Source of the DNA: Streptomyces sp. NWU339
GTDB taxonomy: Bacteria; Actinomycetota; Actinomycetes; Streptomycetales; Streptomycetaceae
Direction of reading: 5' to 3'
NCBI RefSeq assembly: GCF_003143855.1
Contig: NZ_QFRK01000022.1
Location: forward strand, 62,001 to 126,000
DNA: 64,000 nucleotides
Shown piece after piece: positions 26,850-34,816 of this stretch (positions are counted from its first letter, which is position 1; every line of letters starts with the position of its first letter). Made by a program: the position numbers and the translations under genes. Below the pieces are notes generated by a model that saw only the letters and a list, made by a program, of their open reading frames with translations, ran no database searches and was not told the DNA's origin.

Positions 26850-27253
26850 CGTCGTACTCTTCCGTCAAGTTGCCCCGGCTGTCGCCGCGGGGGGCGCGCG
26901 AGGTCCTGCGTGGCGCGGGTCCCGCGTGGCCTCGAGGCGGCGTCTGACGTGCGGCGCTACCCCCAGAAGGGGGAATTGTGCCGGTTATGCGGCGATCCGC
27001 CCCGGGTGGGGGGCTTCGCGCATTGACCCTGCCCGGCTGCCCCCGTATGCTACAAGTTGCGCTGCGGGCCTGCGCACCTCAGACATAGCAGGCTGCGCTC
27101 GCATCTGTTGTATGTCCCCTCGGTTCTCGAGGCGCCACCGGGACACCCGGTGATGGAACGGCGCTTCTTTTGCTGTCCGGCTTCTGCAGAGCGAAACGGG
27201 CTCCGGCGTAGCAGTACCTACGACTCACTGTCCGTACCGGAGCCCTTTCCCAC
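26850..27253 (+). other. rpsA promoter and structured leader
   Basis: This 404-bp gap holds a CCCCC-AGAA-GGGGG hairpin (26960-26973), the rpsA promoter (27023-27051) and a leader of roughly 195 nt. The leader contains a 7-bp hairpin at 27136-27152 (CACCGGG-ACA-CCCGGTG) and a 9-bp stem GGGCTCCGG/CCGGAGCCC at 27198-27245 with an inner CGTAG/CTACG helix. The last stem ends 8 nt before the ATG and there is no Shine-Dalgarno match. Confidence 0.65.
27023..27051 (+). promoter_or_regulatory. rpsA promoter
   Basis: TTGACC at 27023-27028 and TATGCT at 27046-27051 are separated by exactly 17 nt, a near-consensus vegetative sigma (HrdB-type) promoter. It is the strongest promoter I can see in the window, in keeping with a ribosomal protein gene. 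Confidence 0.8.
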
Positions 27254-28753
27254 ATGACGAGCAGCACCGAGACCACCGCCACCACCCCGCAGGTTGCGGT
27301 CAACGACATCGGTAACGAGGAAGCCTTCCTCGCCGCGATCGACGAGACGATCAAGTACTTCAACGACGGCGACATCGTCGACGGCGTCATCGTGAAGGTC
27401 GACCGGGACGAGGTCCTGCTCGACATCGGTTACAAGACCGAAGGTGTCATCCCGAGCCGCGAGCTCTCGATCAAGCACGATGTCGACCCCAACGAGGTCG
27501 TCGCCGTCGGTGACGAGATCGAAGCCCTTGTTCTCCAGAAGGAGGACAAGGAAGGCCGCCTGATCCTCTCGAAGAAGCGCGCCCAGTACGAGCGTGCCTG
27601 GGGCACCATCGAGAAGATCAAGGAAGAGGACGGCATCGTCACCGGTACCGTCATCGAGGTCGTCAAGGGTGGTCTCATCCTCGACATCGGCCTCCGCGGC
27701 TTCCTCCCGGCCTCCCTGGTCGAGATGCGCCGCGTCCGCGACCTCCAGCCCTACGTGGGCAAGGAGCTCGAGGCGAAGATCATCGAGCTGGACAAGAACC
27801 GCAACAACGTGGTCCTGTCCCGCCGTGCCTGGCTGGAGCAGACCCAGTCCGAGGTCCGCCAGACGTTCCTCACCACCCTCCAGAAGGGTCAGGTCCGTTC
27901 CGGCGTCGTCTCCTCGATCGTCAACTTCGGTGCCTTCGTGGACCTGGGTGGCGTGGACGGCCTGGTGCACGTCTCCGAGCTGTCCTGGAAGCACATCGAC
28001 CACCCCTCCGAGGTCGTCGAGGTCGGTCAGGAAGTCACCGTCGAGGTGCTCGACGTCGACATGGACCGCGAGCGTGTCTCCCTGTCGCTGAAGGCGACCC
28101 AGGAAGACCCGTGGCAGCAGTTCGCCCGCACCCACCAGATCGGCCAGGTCGTGCCCGGCAAGGTCACGAAGCTGGTTCCGTTCGGTGCGTTCGTCCGCGT
28201 GGACGAGGGCATCGAGGGTCTGGTCCACATCTCCGAGCTGGCCGAGCGCCACGTGGAGATCCCGGAGCAGGTCGTCCAGGTCAACGACGAGATCTTCGTC
28301 AAGGTCATCGACATCGACCTCGAGCGCCGTCGCATCAGCCTCTCGCTGAAGCAGGCCAACGAGGCCTTCGGCGCCGACCCGACGGCGGTCGAGTTCGACC
28401 CGACCCTGTACGGCATGGCCGCGTCCTACGACGACCAGGGCAACTACATCTACCCCGAGGGCTTCGACCCCGAGACCAACGACTGGCTCGAGGGCTACGA
28501 GGCTCAGCGGGAGGCGTGGGAGACCCAGTACGCCGAGGCGCAGTCCCGCTTCGAGCAGCACCAGGCGCAGGTCATCAAGTCCCGCGAGGCGGACGAGAAG
28601 GCCGCTGCCGAGGGTGGCGACACCGCGGGTGCGGCTCCGGCCGCGTCCGGTGGCGGCTCGTACTCCTCCGAGGGCGGCGACAACTCCGGCGCCCTGGCCT
28701 CGGACGAGGCGCTGGCCGCGCTGCGCGAGAAGCTGGCCGGCGGCCAGAGCTGA
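27254..28753 (+). CDS. rpsA: 30S ribosomal protein S1
   Basis: A 499-residue ribosomal protein that helps recruit mRNA. Four S1 (OB-fold) domains are present: about 38-107, 125-191, 212-281 and 297-368. Domains 3 and 4 are the best conserved (HVSELSWKHIDHPSEVV; GLVHISELAERHVEIPEQVV). A C-terminal region of about 130 residues is acidic then Gly/Ser-rich, ending ALREKLAGGQS; this tail is typical of actinobacterial S1, which is shorter than the six-domain E. coli protein. No ribosome binding site precedes the ATG, and the start lies behind a stable stem, features shared with autoregulated rpsA genes elsewhere. Confidence 0.96.
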   Translation: MTSSTETTATTPQVAVNDIGNEEAFLAAIDETIKYFNDGDIVDGVIVKVDRDEVLLDIGYKTEGVIPSRELSIKHDVDPNEVVAVGDEIEALVLQKEDKEGRLILSKKRAQYERAWGTIEKIKEEDGIVTGTVIEVVKGGLILDIGLRGFLPASLVEMRRVRDLQPYVGKELEAKIIELDKNRNNVVLSRRAWLEQTQSEVRQTFLTTLQKGQVRSGVVSSIVNFGAFVDLGGVDGLVHVSELSWKHIDHPSEVVEVGQEVTVEVLDVDMDRERVSLSLKATQEDPWQQFARTHQIGQVVPGKVTKLVPFGAFVRVDEGIEGLVHISELAERHVEIPEQVVQVNDEIFVKVIDIDLERRRISLSLKQANEAFGADPTAVEFDPTLYGMAASYDDQGNYIYPEGFDPETNDWLEGYEAQREAWETQYAEAQSRFEQHQAQVIKSREADEKAAAEGGDTAGAAPAASGGGSYSSEGGDNSGALASDEALAALREKLAGGQS

Positions 28754-28781
28754 AATCCGGCCGCTGAGCTCTAGCCGGTAA

Positions 28782-28817
28782 CTGAGGGGCCGCACCTTTC
28801 GAGGTGCGGCCCCTCAG
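28782..28817 (+). terminator. Terminator of rpsA
   Basis: A perfect 16-bp stem closed by a TTCG tetraloop (CTGAGGGGCCGCACCT with AGGTGCGGCCCCTCAG), 28 nt after the rpsA stop codon. This is one of the most stable hairpins in the window. Confidence 0.9.
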
Positions 28818-28989
28818 TGCTGCGCTTCGGGGTCGGGCGTCGACTGCGGACCGGTGGGAGCTCGTCGCGCCCGCGCAGCGGAGCCGCATGTCGACACGGC
28901 CCCGCGCCCCTCGGGGAGTTGTCCTCACCCGGGAATGCCGGTGCCGCGCGTCACGTTGTCCCCTAGGAACACGAGGAGGAGCGGTCACG

Positions 28990-29928
28990 GTGCTTGATCC
29001 GCAGGGTTTGTACGCATGGGAGCCGAAGGGGCTGGCCGTCGTCGACATGGCGCTCGCCCAGGAATCGGCCGGACTTGTCATGCTCTACCACTTCGACGGG
29101 TACATCGACGCGGGCGAGACCGGCGACCAGATCGCCGAGCGGCTGCTCGACTCGCTGCCCCACCAGGTGGTCGCCCGGTTCGACCACGACCGGCTCGTCG
29201 ACTACCGGGCCCGGCGCCCGCTGCTGACCTTCACCCGCGACCGCTGGACCGACTACGAGGTGCCCGCCCTCGAGGTGCGGCTGGTCCAGGACGCCACCGG
29301 GGCGCCGTTCCTGCTGCTGTCCGGTCCCGAACCGGACGTCGAGTGGGAGAGATTCGCCGCCGCGGTGCGGCAGATCGTGGAGCGGCTCGGCGTCCGCCTC
29401 TCGGTGAACTTCCACGGCATCCCGATGGGCGTCCCGCACACGCGACCGGTGGGCATCACCCCGCACGGCAACCGCACCGACCTCGTCCCGGGCCACACCG
29501 GCCCCTTCGAGGAGGCGCAGGTGCCCGGCAGCGCCGAGGGACTCGTCGAGTACCGGCTCATGCAGGCCGGGCACGACGTGCTGGGCGTCGCCGCGCACGT
29601 GCCGCACTACATCGCCCGCTCGGCTTACCCGGACGCGGCGCTGACCGCCCTGGAGGCCATCACGGCCGCGACCGGCCTGGTCCTGCCGGGCGTGGCGCAC
29701 TCCCTGCGCACCGACGCCCACCGCACGCAGACCGAGATCGACCGCCAGGTCCGGGAGGGCGACGACGAGCTCACGGCCCTCATCCAGGGCCTCGAGCACC
29801 AGTACGACGCCGCCGCGGGCGCCGAGACCAGGGGCAACATGCTCGCCGAGCCGGTGGAGATCCCGTCGGCGGACGAGATCGGGCTCGAGTTCGAGCGGTT
29901 CCTCGCGGAGCGCGAAGGCGACAACTGA
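28990..29928 (+). CDS. PAC2-family protein (proteasome assembly chaperone-like)
   Basis: A 312-residue protein of the PAC2 family, which includes eukaryotic proteasome assembly chaperone 2 and many actinobacterial proteins of unknown role. Visible family segments are YHFDGYIDAGETGDQ, HQVVARFDHDRLVDYR, LLLSGPEPDVEW, NFHGIPMGVPHTRP and HVPHYIARSAYPDAA. Streptomyces has a 20S proteasome, so a link to it is plausible but unproven. The GTG 28990 follows GAGGAGGAG; the conserved start reads MLDPQGLYAWEP. It lies between rpsA and coaE with its own spacing, so cotranscription is uncertain. Confidence 0.88.
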   Translation: MLDPQGLYAWEPKGLAVVDMALAQESAGLVMLYHFDGYIDAGETGDQIAERLLDSLPHQVVARFDHDRLVDYRARRPLLTFTRDRWTDYEVPALEVRLVQDATGAPFLLLSGPEPDVEWERFAAAVRQIVERLGVRLSVNFHGIPMGVPHTRPVGITPHGNRTDLVPGHTGPFEEAQVPGSAEGLVEYRLMQAGHDVLGVAAHVPHYIARSAYPDAALTALEAITAATGLVLPGVAHSLRTDAHRTQTEIDRQVREGDDELTALIQGLEHQYDAAAGAETRGNMLAEPVEIPSADEIGLEFERFLAEREGDN

Positions 29929-29964
29929 GACAGGGCCGCCACCGTCGCCGTCGGCGGCAGGCCC

Positions 29965-29970
29965 TAAGCT
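29965..29970 (+). promoter_or_regulatory. Putative -10 element of leaderless coaE transcript
   Basis: TAAGCT ends 7 nt before the coaE ATG at 29978, with no Shine-Dalgarno sequence between them. Confidence 0.45.
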
Positions 29971-29977
29971 TCGGGTC

Positions 29978-30598
29978 ATGCTGACGGTGGGCCTGACCGG
30001 CGGGATCGGAGCCGGCAAGAGCGAGGTGTCGCGGCTGCTCGTCGAGTGCGGGGCCGTACTGATCGACGCGGACCGCATCGCGCGCGAGGTCGTCGCACCG
30101 GGGACACCCGGACTCGCGGCGGTCGTGGAGTCCTTCGGCGAGGGCGTACTCGCCGAGGACGGCGGCCTGGACCGGCCGAGACTGGGATCGATCGTCTTCG
30201 CCGACCCGGAGAAGCTCGCCGTCCTCAACTCGATCGTCCACCCCCTGGTGGGCGCCCGCTCCCGTGAGCTGGAGGAAGCCGCCGCCGAGGACGCCGTCGT
30301 CGTCCACGACGTACCCCTGCTCACGGAGAACGGCCTCGCTTCCCTCTACGACCTCGTGATCGTGGTCGACGCGAGCGCCGAGACCCAGCTCGACCGTCTC
30401 GTGGGCCGCCGCGGCATGAGCGAGCAGGACGCACGCGCGCGGATGGCCGCCCAGGCGACGCGCGAGCAGCGCCGGGAGATCGCGGACGTCGTCATCGACA
30501 ACGACGTCCCCCTGGAGGAGCTGGCACGGCGGGTGAAGGACATATGGGCCGAACTCGTGCGCAGGGAGCGGGCGGCCCGCCGGCCCGCGCAGGAATAG
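29978..30598 (+). CDS. coaE: Dephospho-CoA kinase
   Basis: A 206-residue kinase catalysing the last step of coenzyme A synthesis, phosphorylation of the ribose 3'-hydroxyl of dephospho-CoA. The P-loop GLTGGIGAGKS is at 5-15, the substrate-lid sequences LIDADRIAREVVAPG and HPLVGARSRELEE follow, and VVHDVPLLTENGL and QLDRLVGRRGMSEQDARARM are conserved. Its size is standard and it lacks the C-terminal extension found in mycobacterial CoaE. The start is just behind a TAAGCT hexamer. Confidence 0.94.
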   Translation: MLTVGLTGGIGAGKSEVSRLLVECGAVLIDADRIAREVVAPGTPGLAAVVESFGEGVLAEDGGLDRPRLGSIVFADPEKLAVLNSIVHPLVGARSRELEEAAAEDAVVVHDVPLLTENGLASLYDLVIVVDASAETQLDRLVGRRGMSEQDARARMAAQATREQRREIADVVIDNDVPLEELARRVKDIWAELVRRERAARRPAQE

Positions 30599-30648
30599 GG
30601 GTCCCCGTCCGGGGCGTTGAACCGGTTCGACGAGGGAAGGATGCGGCT

Positions 30649-31029
30649 GTGCCCGAGCTCAGTGGTTCGACCGGACGTACGCCGGAGACACATGTCATCG
30701 ACTTCCGTGCCGCCGAGCAGCTGCTCGCCTCGCGGGACCCGCGGGGCGCGGTGAAGCTGCTCGACGGGGTCATCGACGCGTACCCGGAGAACACCGCGGC
30801 GCGGTTGCTGCGCGCGCGTGCGTTCTTCGCGGCGGCCCAGCTGAGGCCGGCCGAGCTCGAGTTCTCCATCGTCCTGGAGCGCGAGCCGGACAACGCCTTC
30901 GCGCACTTCGCGCTCGCCCGTACCTACCAGCGGCAGAGCCGCCCCGAACCGGCCAGGCGCCACTTCCGGCTGGCCGCCGCGCTGGACCCGAACCCGGAGT
31001 ACCTGAAGGCCGCGAGCTTCGACACCTGA
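30649..31029 (+). CDS. Small tetratricopeptide repeat protein
   Basis: A 126-residue protein with about two TPR units, seen as alternating small and large residues in AVKLLDGVIDAYPENTAARLLRA and AELEFSIVLEREPDNAFAHFALA and then RRHFRLAAALDPNPEY. TPRs mediate protein-protein contacts; no enzymatic motif is present. GTG 30649 is preceded by GGAAGG. It follows coaE by 50 nt on the same strand and could share its transcript. Partner unknown. Confidence 0.82.
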   Translation: MPELSGSTGRTPETHVIDFRAAEQLLASRDPRGAVKLLDGVIDAYPENTAARLLRARAFFAAAQLRPAELEFSIVLEREPDNAFAHFALARTYQRQSRPEPARRHFRLAAALDPNPEYLKAASFDT

Positions 31030-31063
31030 GGGGGCCGCCCGCGCTGCCCCCCCGGTCACACGG

Positions 31064-31327
31064 TCACCACGGGCCCCGGGGCGGTTCGTACGGGGGGACG
31101 TCGCGGCCCGGCTGGTAGTGCGGCCCCTGCCGGAGGTGCCGGACGATCATGATCAGATCGGTCGTGACGACCAGCCACAGCACCCCGCACAGGAGCGCCC
31201 AGCCCGGATGGCCGGAGAGCGCGAACGCCACCGTCCCGGAGACCGTCCACACCTCGCCCCAGACGCTCAGCCAGAGCCGCGCGCGCAACGCACTGCGCGC
31301 GGTCCTCGGCTCACTGCCCGTACGCAC
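31064..31327 (-). CDS. DUF6343 family small membrane protein
   Basis: An 87-residue protein with two hydrophobic helices (TVSGTVAFALSGHPGWALL and GVLWLVVTTDLIMIV) framed by a positively charged N-terminus (RTARSALRARLW) and the conserved tail GPHYQPGRDVPPYEPP. These features match DUF6343, an actinomycete family without known function. GTG 31327 is chosen because RTGSEPRTARSALR is the family N-terminus. It is divergent from the methyltransferase gene at 31448; a 16-bp palindrome lies between them. Confidence 0.75.
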   Translation of the reverse strand: MRTGSEPRTARSALRARLWLSVWGEVWTVSGTVAFALSGHPGWALLCGVLWLVVTTDLIMIVRHLRQGPHYQPGRDVPPYEPPRGPW

Positions 31328-31382
31328 CTCGTCACCACCCCTCCCGACTTCACCGTACGCCAGGACGACGAAGAGGGCGTTC

Positions 31383-31398
31383 TCACTCGATCGAGTGA
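31383..31398. promoter_or_regulatory. 16-bp perfect palindrome, possible operator
   Basis: TCACTCGATCGAGTGA is a perfect dyad located 56 nt from the DUF6343 start and 50 nt from the methyltransferase start, between divergent genes. Its size and symmetry fit the operator of a dimeric repressor such as a TetR or GntR protein, but no regulator gene is adjacent. Confidence 0.4.
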
Positions 31399-31447
31399 AT
31401 CGGGAGAGGAGGGGAACGGGCTTGCGGATCCGGTCCGTTGGGCGGAC

Positions 31448-32155
31448 ATGGAGCTGAAAATGCGTGAAGGACGTGAAGGATACGAGGGGACGGGCCCCGG
31501 GGCGATCACCCCGGACGGCTGCGCGGTGGAGCTGTACTCGCGACTGCCCGTCGGTGACGAGCCGGACATCATCGCCGCCGCCGTTCCGGCGGGCGCGCGC
31601 ATCCTGGAGCTGGGCAGCGGAGTGGGGCGGATGACCCACGCACTGCTGGAGCGCGGATTCGAGGTCACCGCTGTGGACGAGTCCGCCGAGATGCTGGAGC
31701 GCGTCCGCGGGGCCCGGACCATATGCGGCCCCATAGAGAAGCTGCGGCTGGACGAGACGTTCGACGTGGTGCTCCTCGCGTCGTTCCTGGTGCACGCGGG
31801 CGACCCGGAGGTGCGGCGGGGCCTGCTGCGTACCTGTACGCGGCATCTGGCGAAGGGAGGGTGCGTACTGATCCAGCGGGAGGGCGAGGACTACCACACG
31901 AACGTGCCGCGCGAGCGGGTGGACCCGGCCGGCTTCACCGTGCGGATCGTGTCGGTCGAGCCGGTCGGCGACGGGGTCGACTCCGTGTACGCGGAGTACG
32001 TGTTCCCGGACGCGGTATGGACGCAGACGTTCCGGTCGCGGCGGTTGACGAGGGAGCAGTTCGAGGGGGAGCTGGAGGAGGCGGGCCTGGCAGTGGACCA
32101 GTACCTGACAAAGGACAGGATCTGGGTGAGAGCGGTGGCGCCGAAGGCGCGGTGA
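31448..32155 (+). CDS. SAM-dependent methyltransferase
   Basis: A 235-residue class I methyltransferase. Motif I is ILELGSGVGRMTHALLERG, with the acidic loop VTAVDESAEML, DVVLLASFLVHAGD as motif II and HLAKGGCVLIQREGEDYH as motif III. A C-terminal extension (QTFRSRRLTREQFEGELEEAGL) provides the last strands. Substrate unknown. I chose ATG 31448; ATG 31460 (MREGREGYEG) would also work. It converges on the S4 gene with 47 nt between stops. Confidence 0.87.
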   Translation: MELKMREGREGYEGTGPGAITPDGCAVELYSRLPVGDEPDIIAAAVPAGARILELGSGVGRMTHALLERGFEVTAVDESAEMLERVRGARTICGPIEKLRLDETFDVVLLASFLVHAGDPEVRRGLLRTCTRHLAKGGCVLIQREGEDYHTNVPRERVDPAGFTVRIVSVEPVGDGVDSVYAEYVFPDAVWTQTFRSRRLTREQFEGELEEAGLAVDQYLTKDRIWVRAVAPKAR

Positions 32156-32202
32156 CACCGCTCGTCCTGATCGTGGGCCCGCCCCGGACCGGCGCCGTCA
32201 GT

Positions 32203-32670
32203 TCAGGGACGCGGCGCCGTGCCGCCGGGGGCGCCGGGACCCCCCAGGCCCCGCAGGCGTTCCAGCTCGCGGCGGTCGCGCTTGGTCGGGCGGCCCGCGC
32301 CGCGGTCCCGGACACCGGCGGGGGCGACGGCGTCGCGGGGCGGGGGCGGCGGGGAGTTGTCGACATAGCACTGGACGGCCACCGGGGCGCCCACCCGCTT
32401 GCGGATCAGCCGCTTGACGACGACGACCCGCTCCCGGCCCTCGTGCCGCAGCCGCACCTCGTCACCGACGCGCAGGGAGTGCGCGGGCTTCACCCGCTCG
32501 CCGTTCACCCGCACATGGCCGCCCCGGCAGGCGGTGGAGGCGAGGGAACGCGTCTTGAGCAGGCGCACGGACCAGATCCAGCTGTCGGTGCGAACGGTCT
32601 CGCCGGCCTGCGGTCCGGCAGCCTCGGCAGCGGCCACAGCGGCGGCGGTCTTCGGGTCCTCGGAAGCCAT
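32203..32670 (-). CDS. S4-domain RNA-binding protein (Hsp15-like)
   Basis: A 155-residue RNA-binding protein. The S4 domain spans about 25-75 with WIWSVRLLKTRSLASTACRGG and VRVNGERVKPAHSLRVGD, the arrangement found in E. coli Hsp15, which recycles stalled 50S subunits carrying peptidyl-tRNA. The C-terminal part is basic (GRPTKRDRRELERLRG), also as in Hsp15. Residues 1-24 are an Ala-rich leader. The ATG at 32670 lies 7 nt behind TAAGGT, so the message may be leaderless. The Hsp15 function is inferred by family. Confidence 0.85.
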   Translation of the reverse strand: MASEDPKTAAAVAAAEAAGPQAGETVRTDSWIWSVRLLKTRSLASTACRGGHVRVNGERVKPAHSLRVGDEVRLRHEGRERVVVVKRLIRKRVGAPVAVQCYVDNSPPPPPRDAVAPAGVRDRGAGRPTKRDRRELERLRGLGGPGAPGGTAPRP

Positions 32671-32677
32671 GGTCCCG

Positions 32678-32683
32678 ACCTTA
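32678..32683 (-). promoter_or_regulatory. Putative -10 element of leaderless S4-gene transcript
   Basis: On the minus strand TAAGGT ends 7 nt before the ATG at 32670, with no ribosome binding site in between. Confidence 0.4.
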
Positions 32684-33039
32684 GCCGTCCGGGACGGCCG
32701 GGCGAGAAGGGATTTCGCCGAGGTCCGGCTTCGGACGGTCCACCTCGGGTCCGGCGTGGCGGGCCCGAACGGGAACGACCTGCTCCACCGGCGCGCTTCC
32801 GGCACCGGCCGGGCCATCGCGCCGTCCGTCCAATCTCTCGCCCAGCAGTCGGTCGGCGCGCTCACCGGTGTGGCCGTGGGAGCCATGAGCCCCGGGTCGC
32901 TGCCCTGGCTGCTGACGGCGGCCATGCTGATCGCGGGGGACTCTCCCGTGGCTGCGCGAGCCCGACCGGCCCACCGTGCCGGCGGCGGCGCGCGGCACCA
33001 CCCAGCCGATGCCGTGAACCCGCGGGCGGCGGCCCGTCC

Positions 33040-33045
33040 TACCGT
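33040..33045 (+). promoter_or_regulatory. Putative -10 element upstream of the uracil-DNA glycosylase gene
   Basis: TACCGT ends 6 nt before the ATG at 33052, in the same arrangement as other apparent leaderless genes in this window. A GGAG overlapping the gap could alternatively act as a weak ribosome binding site. Confidence 0.3.
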
Positions 33046-33051
33046 GGAGCC

Positions 33052-33804
33052 ATGGATCCCAGCGGCCTCTCCGGCCCGGCCGGCATCGACGGCCTCCCGG
33101 GCCTTTTCGACCTCGACCGGCGCATCGCCGGCTGTCGCGCCTGCCCGCGGCTGGTGGACTGGCGGGAGGAGGTCGCCCGTACCAAGCGCGCCGCGTTCGC
33201 CGACTGGACGTACTGGGGCCGGCCGGTGCCGGGATTCGGGCCGCCGGACGCCCGGCTGCTGATCGTCGGGCTGGCGCCCGCCGCGCACGGCGGCAACCGC
33301 ACCGGCCGGATGTTCACCGGGGACCGCTCCGGCGACGTGCTGTACGAGGCGCTGTACGACGTCGGACTCGCCTCGCAGCCGACCTCCACGCACGCCGGGG
33401 ACGGCCTGGAACTGTACGGCGTACGCATCACCGCACCCGTGCACTGCGCCCCGCCCGCCAACAAGCCGACCCCCGGGGAACGGGACGCCTGCCGGCCCTG
33501 GCTGGTCCGGGAACTGCGGCTGCTGCGGTCGACGCTGCGGGCCGCGCTCGTCCTCGGAGCCTTCGGCTGGCAGGCCGCGCTGCCCGCGCTCACCGAGGCG
33601 GGCTGGACCGTGCCCCGCCCCCGCCCGGCCTTCGCCCACGGCGCCCACGTCACGCTTCCCGCCCCGGACGGCGACGACCTGCACCTGTACGGCTGCTTCC
33701 ACGTGAGCCAGCGCAACACCTTCACCGGCAGACTCACCCCCGACATGCTCCGGGAGGTGCTGCACGCGGCAGCCGAGGCGGCGGGGCTGCCCACACGGAA
33801 ATGA
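33052..33804 (+). CDS. Uracil-DNA glycosylase, family 5 (UDGb)
   Basis: A 250-residue base-excision repair enzyme removing uracil from DNA. Family 5 hallmarks are GLAPAAHGGNRTGRMFTGD (motif 1 with no catalytic Asp, as expected for UDGb) and the late motif HVSQRNTFTGRLT. Four cysteines for a 4Fe-4S cluster are present: CRACPRL near 24-30 and HCAPPANKPTPGERDAC near 145-161. Streptomyces genomes, being GC-rich, depend on such repair of deaminated cytosine. It is followed 37 nt later by pip on the same strand. Confidence 0.9.
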   Translation: MDPSGLSGPAGIDGLPGLFDLDRRIAGCRACPRLVDWREEVARTKRAAFADWTYWGRPVPGFGPPDARLLIVGLAPAAHGGNRTGRMFTGDRSGDVLYEALYDVGLASQPTSTHAGDGLELYGVRITAPVHCAPPANKPTPGERDACRPWLVRELRLLRSTLRAALVLGAFGWQAALPALTEAGWTVPRPRPAFAHGAHVTLPAPDGDDLHLYGCFHVSQRNTFTGRLTPDMLREVLHAAAEAAGLPTRK

Positions 33805-33829
33805 GATGAGCCCGCGCGGCACGCCCCGC

Positions 33830-33835
33830 TAGGGT
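33830..33835 (+). promoter_or_regulatory. Putative -10 element of leaderless pip transcript
   Basis: TAGGGT ends 6 nt before the pip ATG at 33842 and no ribosome binding site is present. Confidence 0.4.
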
Positions 33836-33841
33836 GCGGCG

Positions 33842-34807
33842 ATGGGCCTGTATCCGGAGACAGAACCGTACGACCACGGCATGCTCGACGTCGGCGACGG
33901 CAACCGCGTGTACTGGGAGACCTGCGGCAACCCGCACGGCAAGCCCGCGCTGGTGCTGCACGGCGGGCCGGGAAGCGGCGCGAGCCCCACCCTCCGGCGC
34001 TACTTCGACCCGGCCGCGTACCGCATCGTGCTGCTCGACCAGCGCGGCGCCGGACGTTCGACCCCGCACGCCGCCGACCACGCCACCGACATGAGCGTCA
34101 ACACGACCGCACACCTCATGGCCGACCTGGAGCGGCTGCGCACCCACCTGGGCATCGAGCGGTGGCTGGTGTGGGGCGCGTCATGGGGGTCGGTGCTGGG
34201 ACTGCGGTACGCGCAGACGCACCCCGGGGTGGTGTCCGAGCTGGTGCTGACGGCAGTGGCCACCGGTTCCGATCCCGAAGTGGCCCTGCTGACCCGAGGA
34301 CTGGGAAAGATCTTCCCGGAGGCCTTCGCCCGCTTCCTCGCCGAACTGCCCGCCGACGAGCGAGACGGCAACCCGGCCGCCGCGTACAGCAGGCTGCTGG
34401 AGTCCCCCGACCCGGAGGTGAGGGAACGGGCCGCGCGGGCCTGGACCGACTGGGAGACGGCGACGATCCCCGCCCCGCCCGGCTCGGTCGCGCGGTTCGA
34501 GGACCCGCAGTTCCGCAGGGGCTTCGCCCGCACCGTCACCCACTACTGGGGCCACGACCACTTCCTGGGCGAGGGCAACGACGAGGGCGTGGTCCTCCGC
34601 GACGCGCACCTGCTGAAGGGCATTCCCGGCACCCTGGTCCAGGGCAGCCTCGACTTCGGCAACCTCCTCGGCACCGTCTGGCGCCTCCACCACGCCTGGC
34701 CGGACAGCGAGCTGGTGATCGTGGACGAGGCCGGGCACGACGCCGGGGCGACCGGGAACGACGCACTGGTGGCGGCGACCGACCGGTACGCGCGCCCCCA
34801 CGGCTGA
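33842..34807 (+). CDS. pip: Proline iminopeptidase
   Basis: A 321-residue alpha/beta-hydrolase that releases N-terminal proline from peptides. The oxyanion motif is LHGGPGSG near 40-47, the family stretch LLDQRGAGRSTPH follows, and the nucleophile elbow GASWGS carries the catalytic Ser. The late Asp and His sit in QGSLDFGN and AGHDAG. The protein has the expected length and the HYWGHDHFL segment of S33 enzymes. In the usual family the Asp region reads GRYD; here it reads GSLDF, a mild deviation. Confidence 0.92.
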   Translation: MGLYPETEPYDHGMLDVGDGNRVYWETCGNPHGKPALVLHGGPGSGASPTLRRYFDPAAYRIVLLDQRGAGRSTPHAADHATDMSVNTTAHLMADLERLRTHLGIERWLVWGASWGSVLGLRYAQTHPGVVSELVLTAVATGSDPEVALLTRGLGKIFPEAFARFLAELPADERDGNPAAAYSRLLESPDPEVRERAARAWTDWETATIPAPPGSVARFEDPQFRRGFARTVTHYWGHDHFLGEGNDEGVVLRDAHLLKGIPGTLVQGSLDFGNLLGTVWRLHHAWPDSELVIVDEAGHDAGATGNDALVAATDRYARPHG

Positions 34808-34816
34808 CGATCCGCC

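Larger units (their letters stand above)
32671..33051. other. Spacer with a possible MFS-transporter relic
   Basis: This 381-bp gap holds promoter elements at both ends. On the plus strand around 32815-32965 one frame reads QSLAQQSVGALTGVAVGAM-PGSLPWLLTAAMLIAG, which looks like the last helices of a major-facilitator transporter without a start codon or upstream body. I treat it as a weak relic rather than a gene. Confidence 0.25.

Noticed and set aside
26960..26973. CCCCC-AGAA-GGGGG hairpin upstream of rpsA as a terminator
   Set aside because: Too short to name as a terminator, and no gene ends next to it on either strand.
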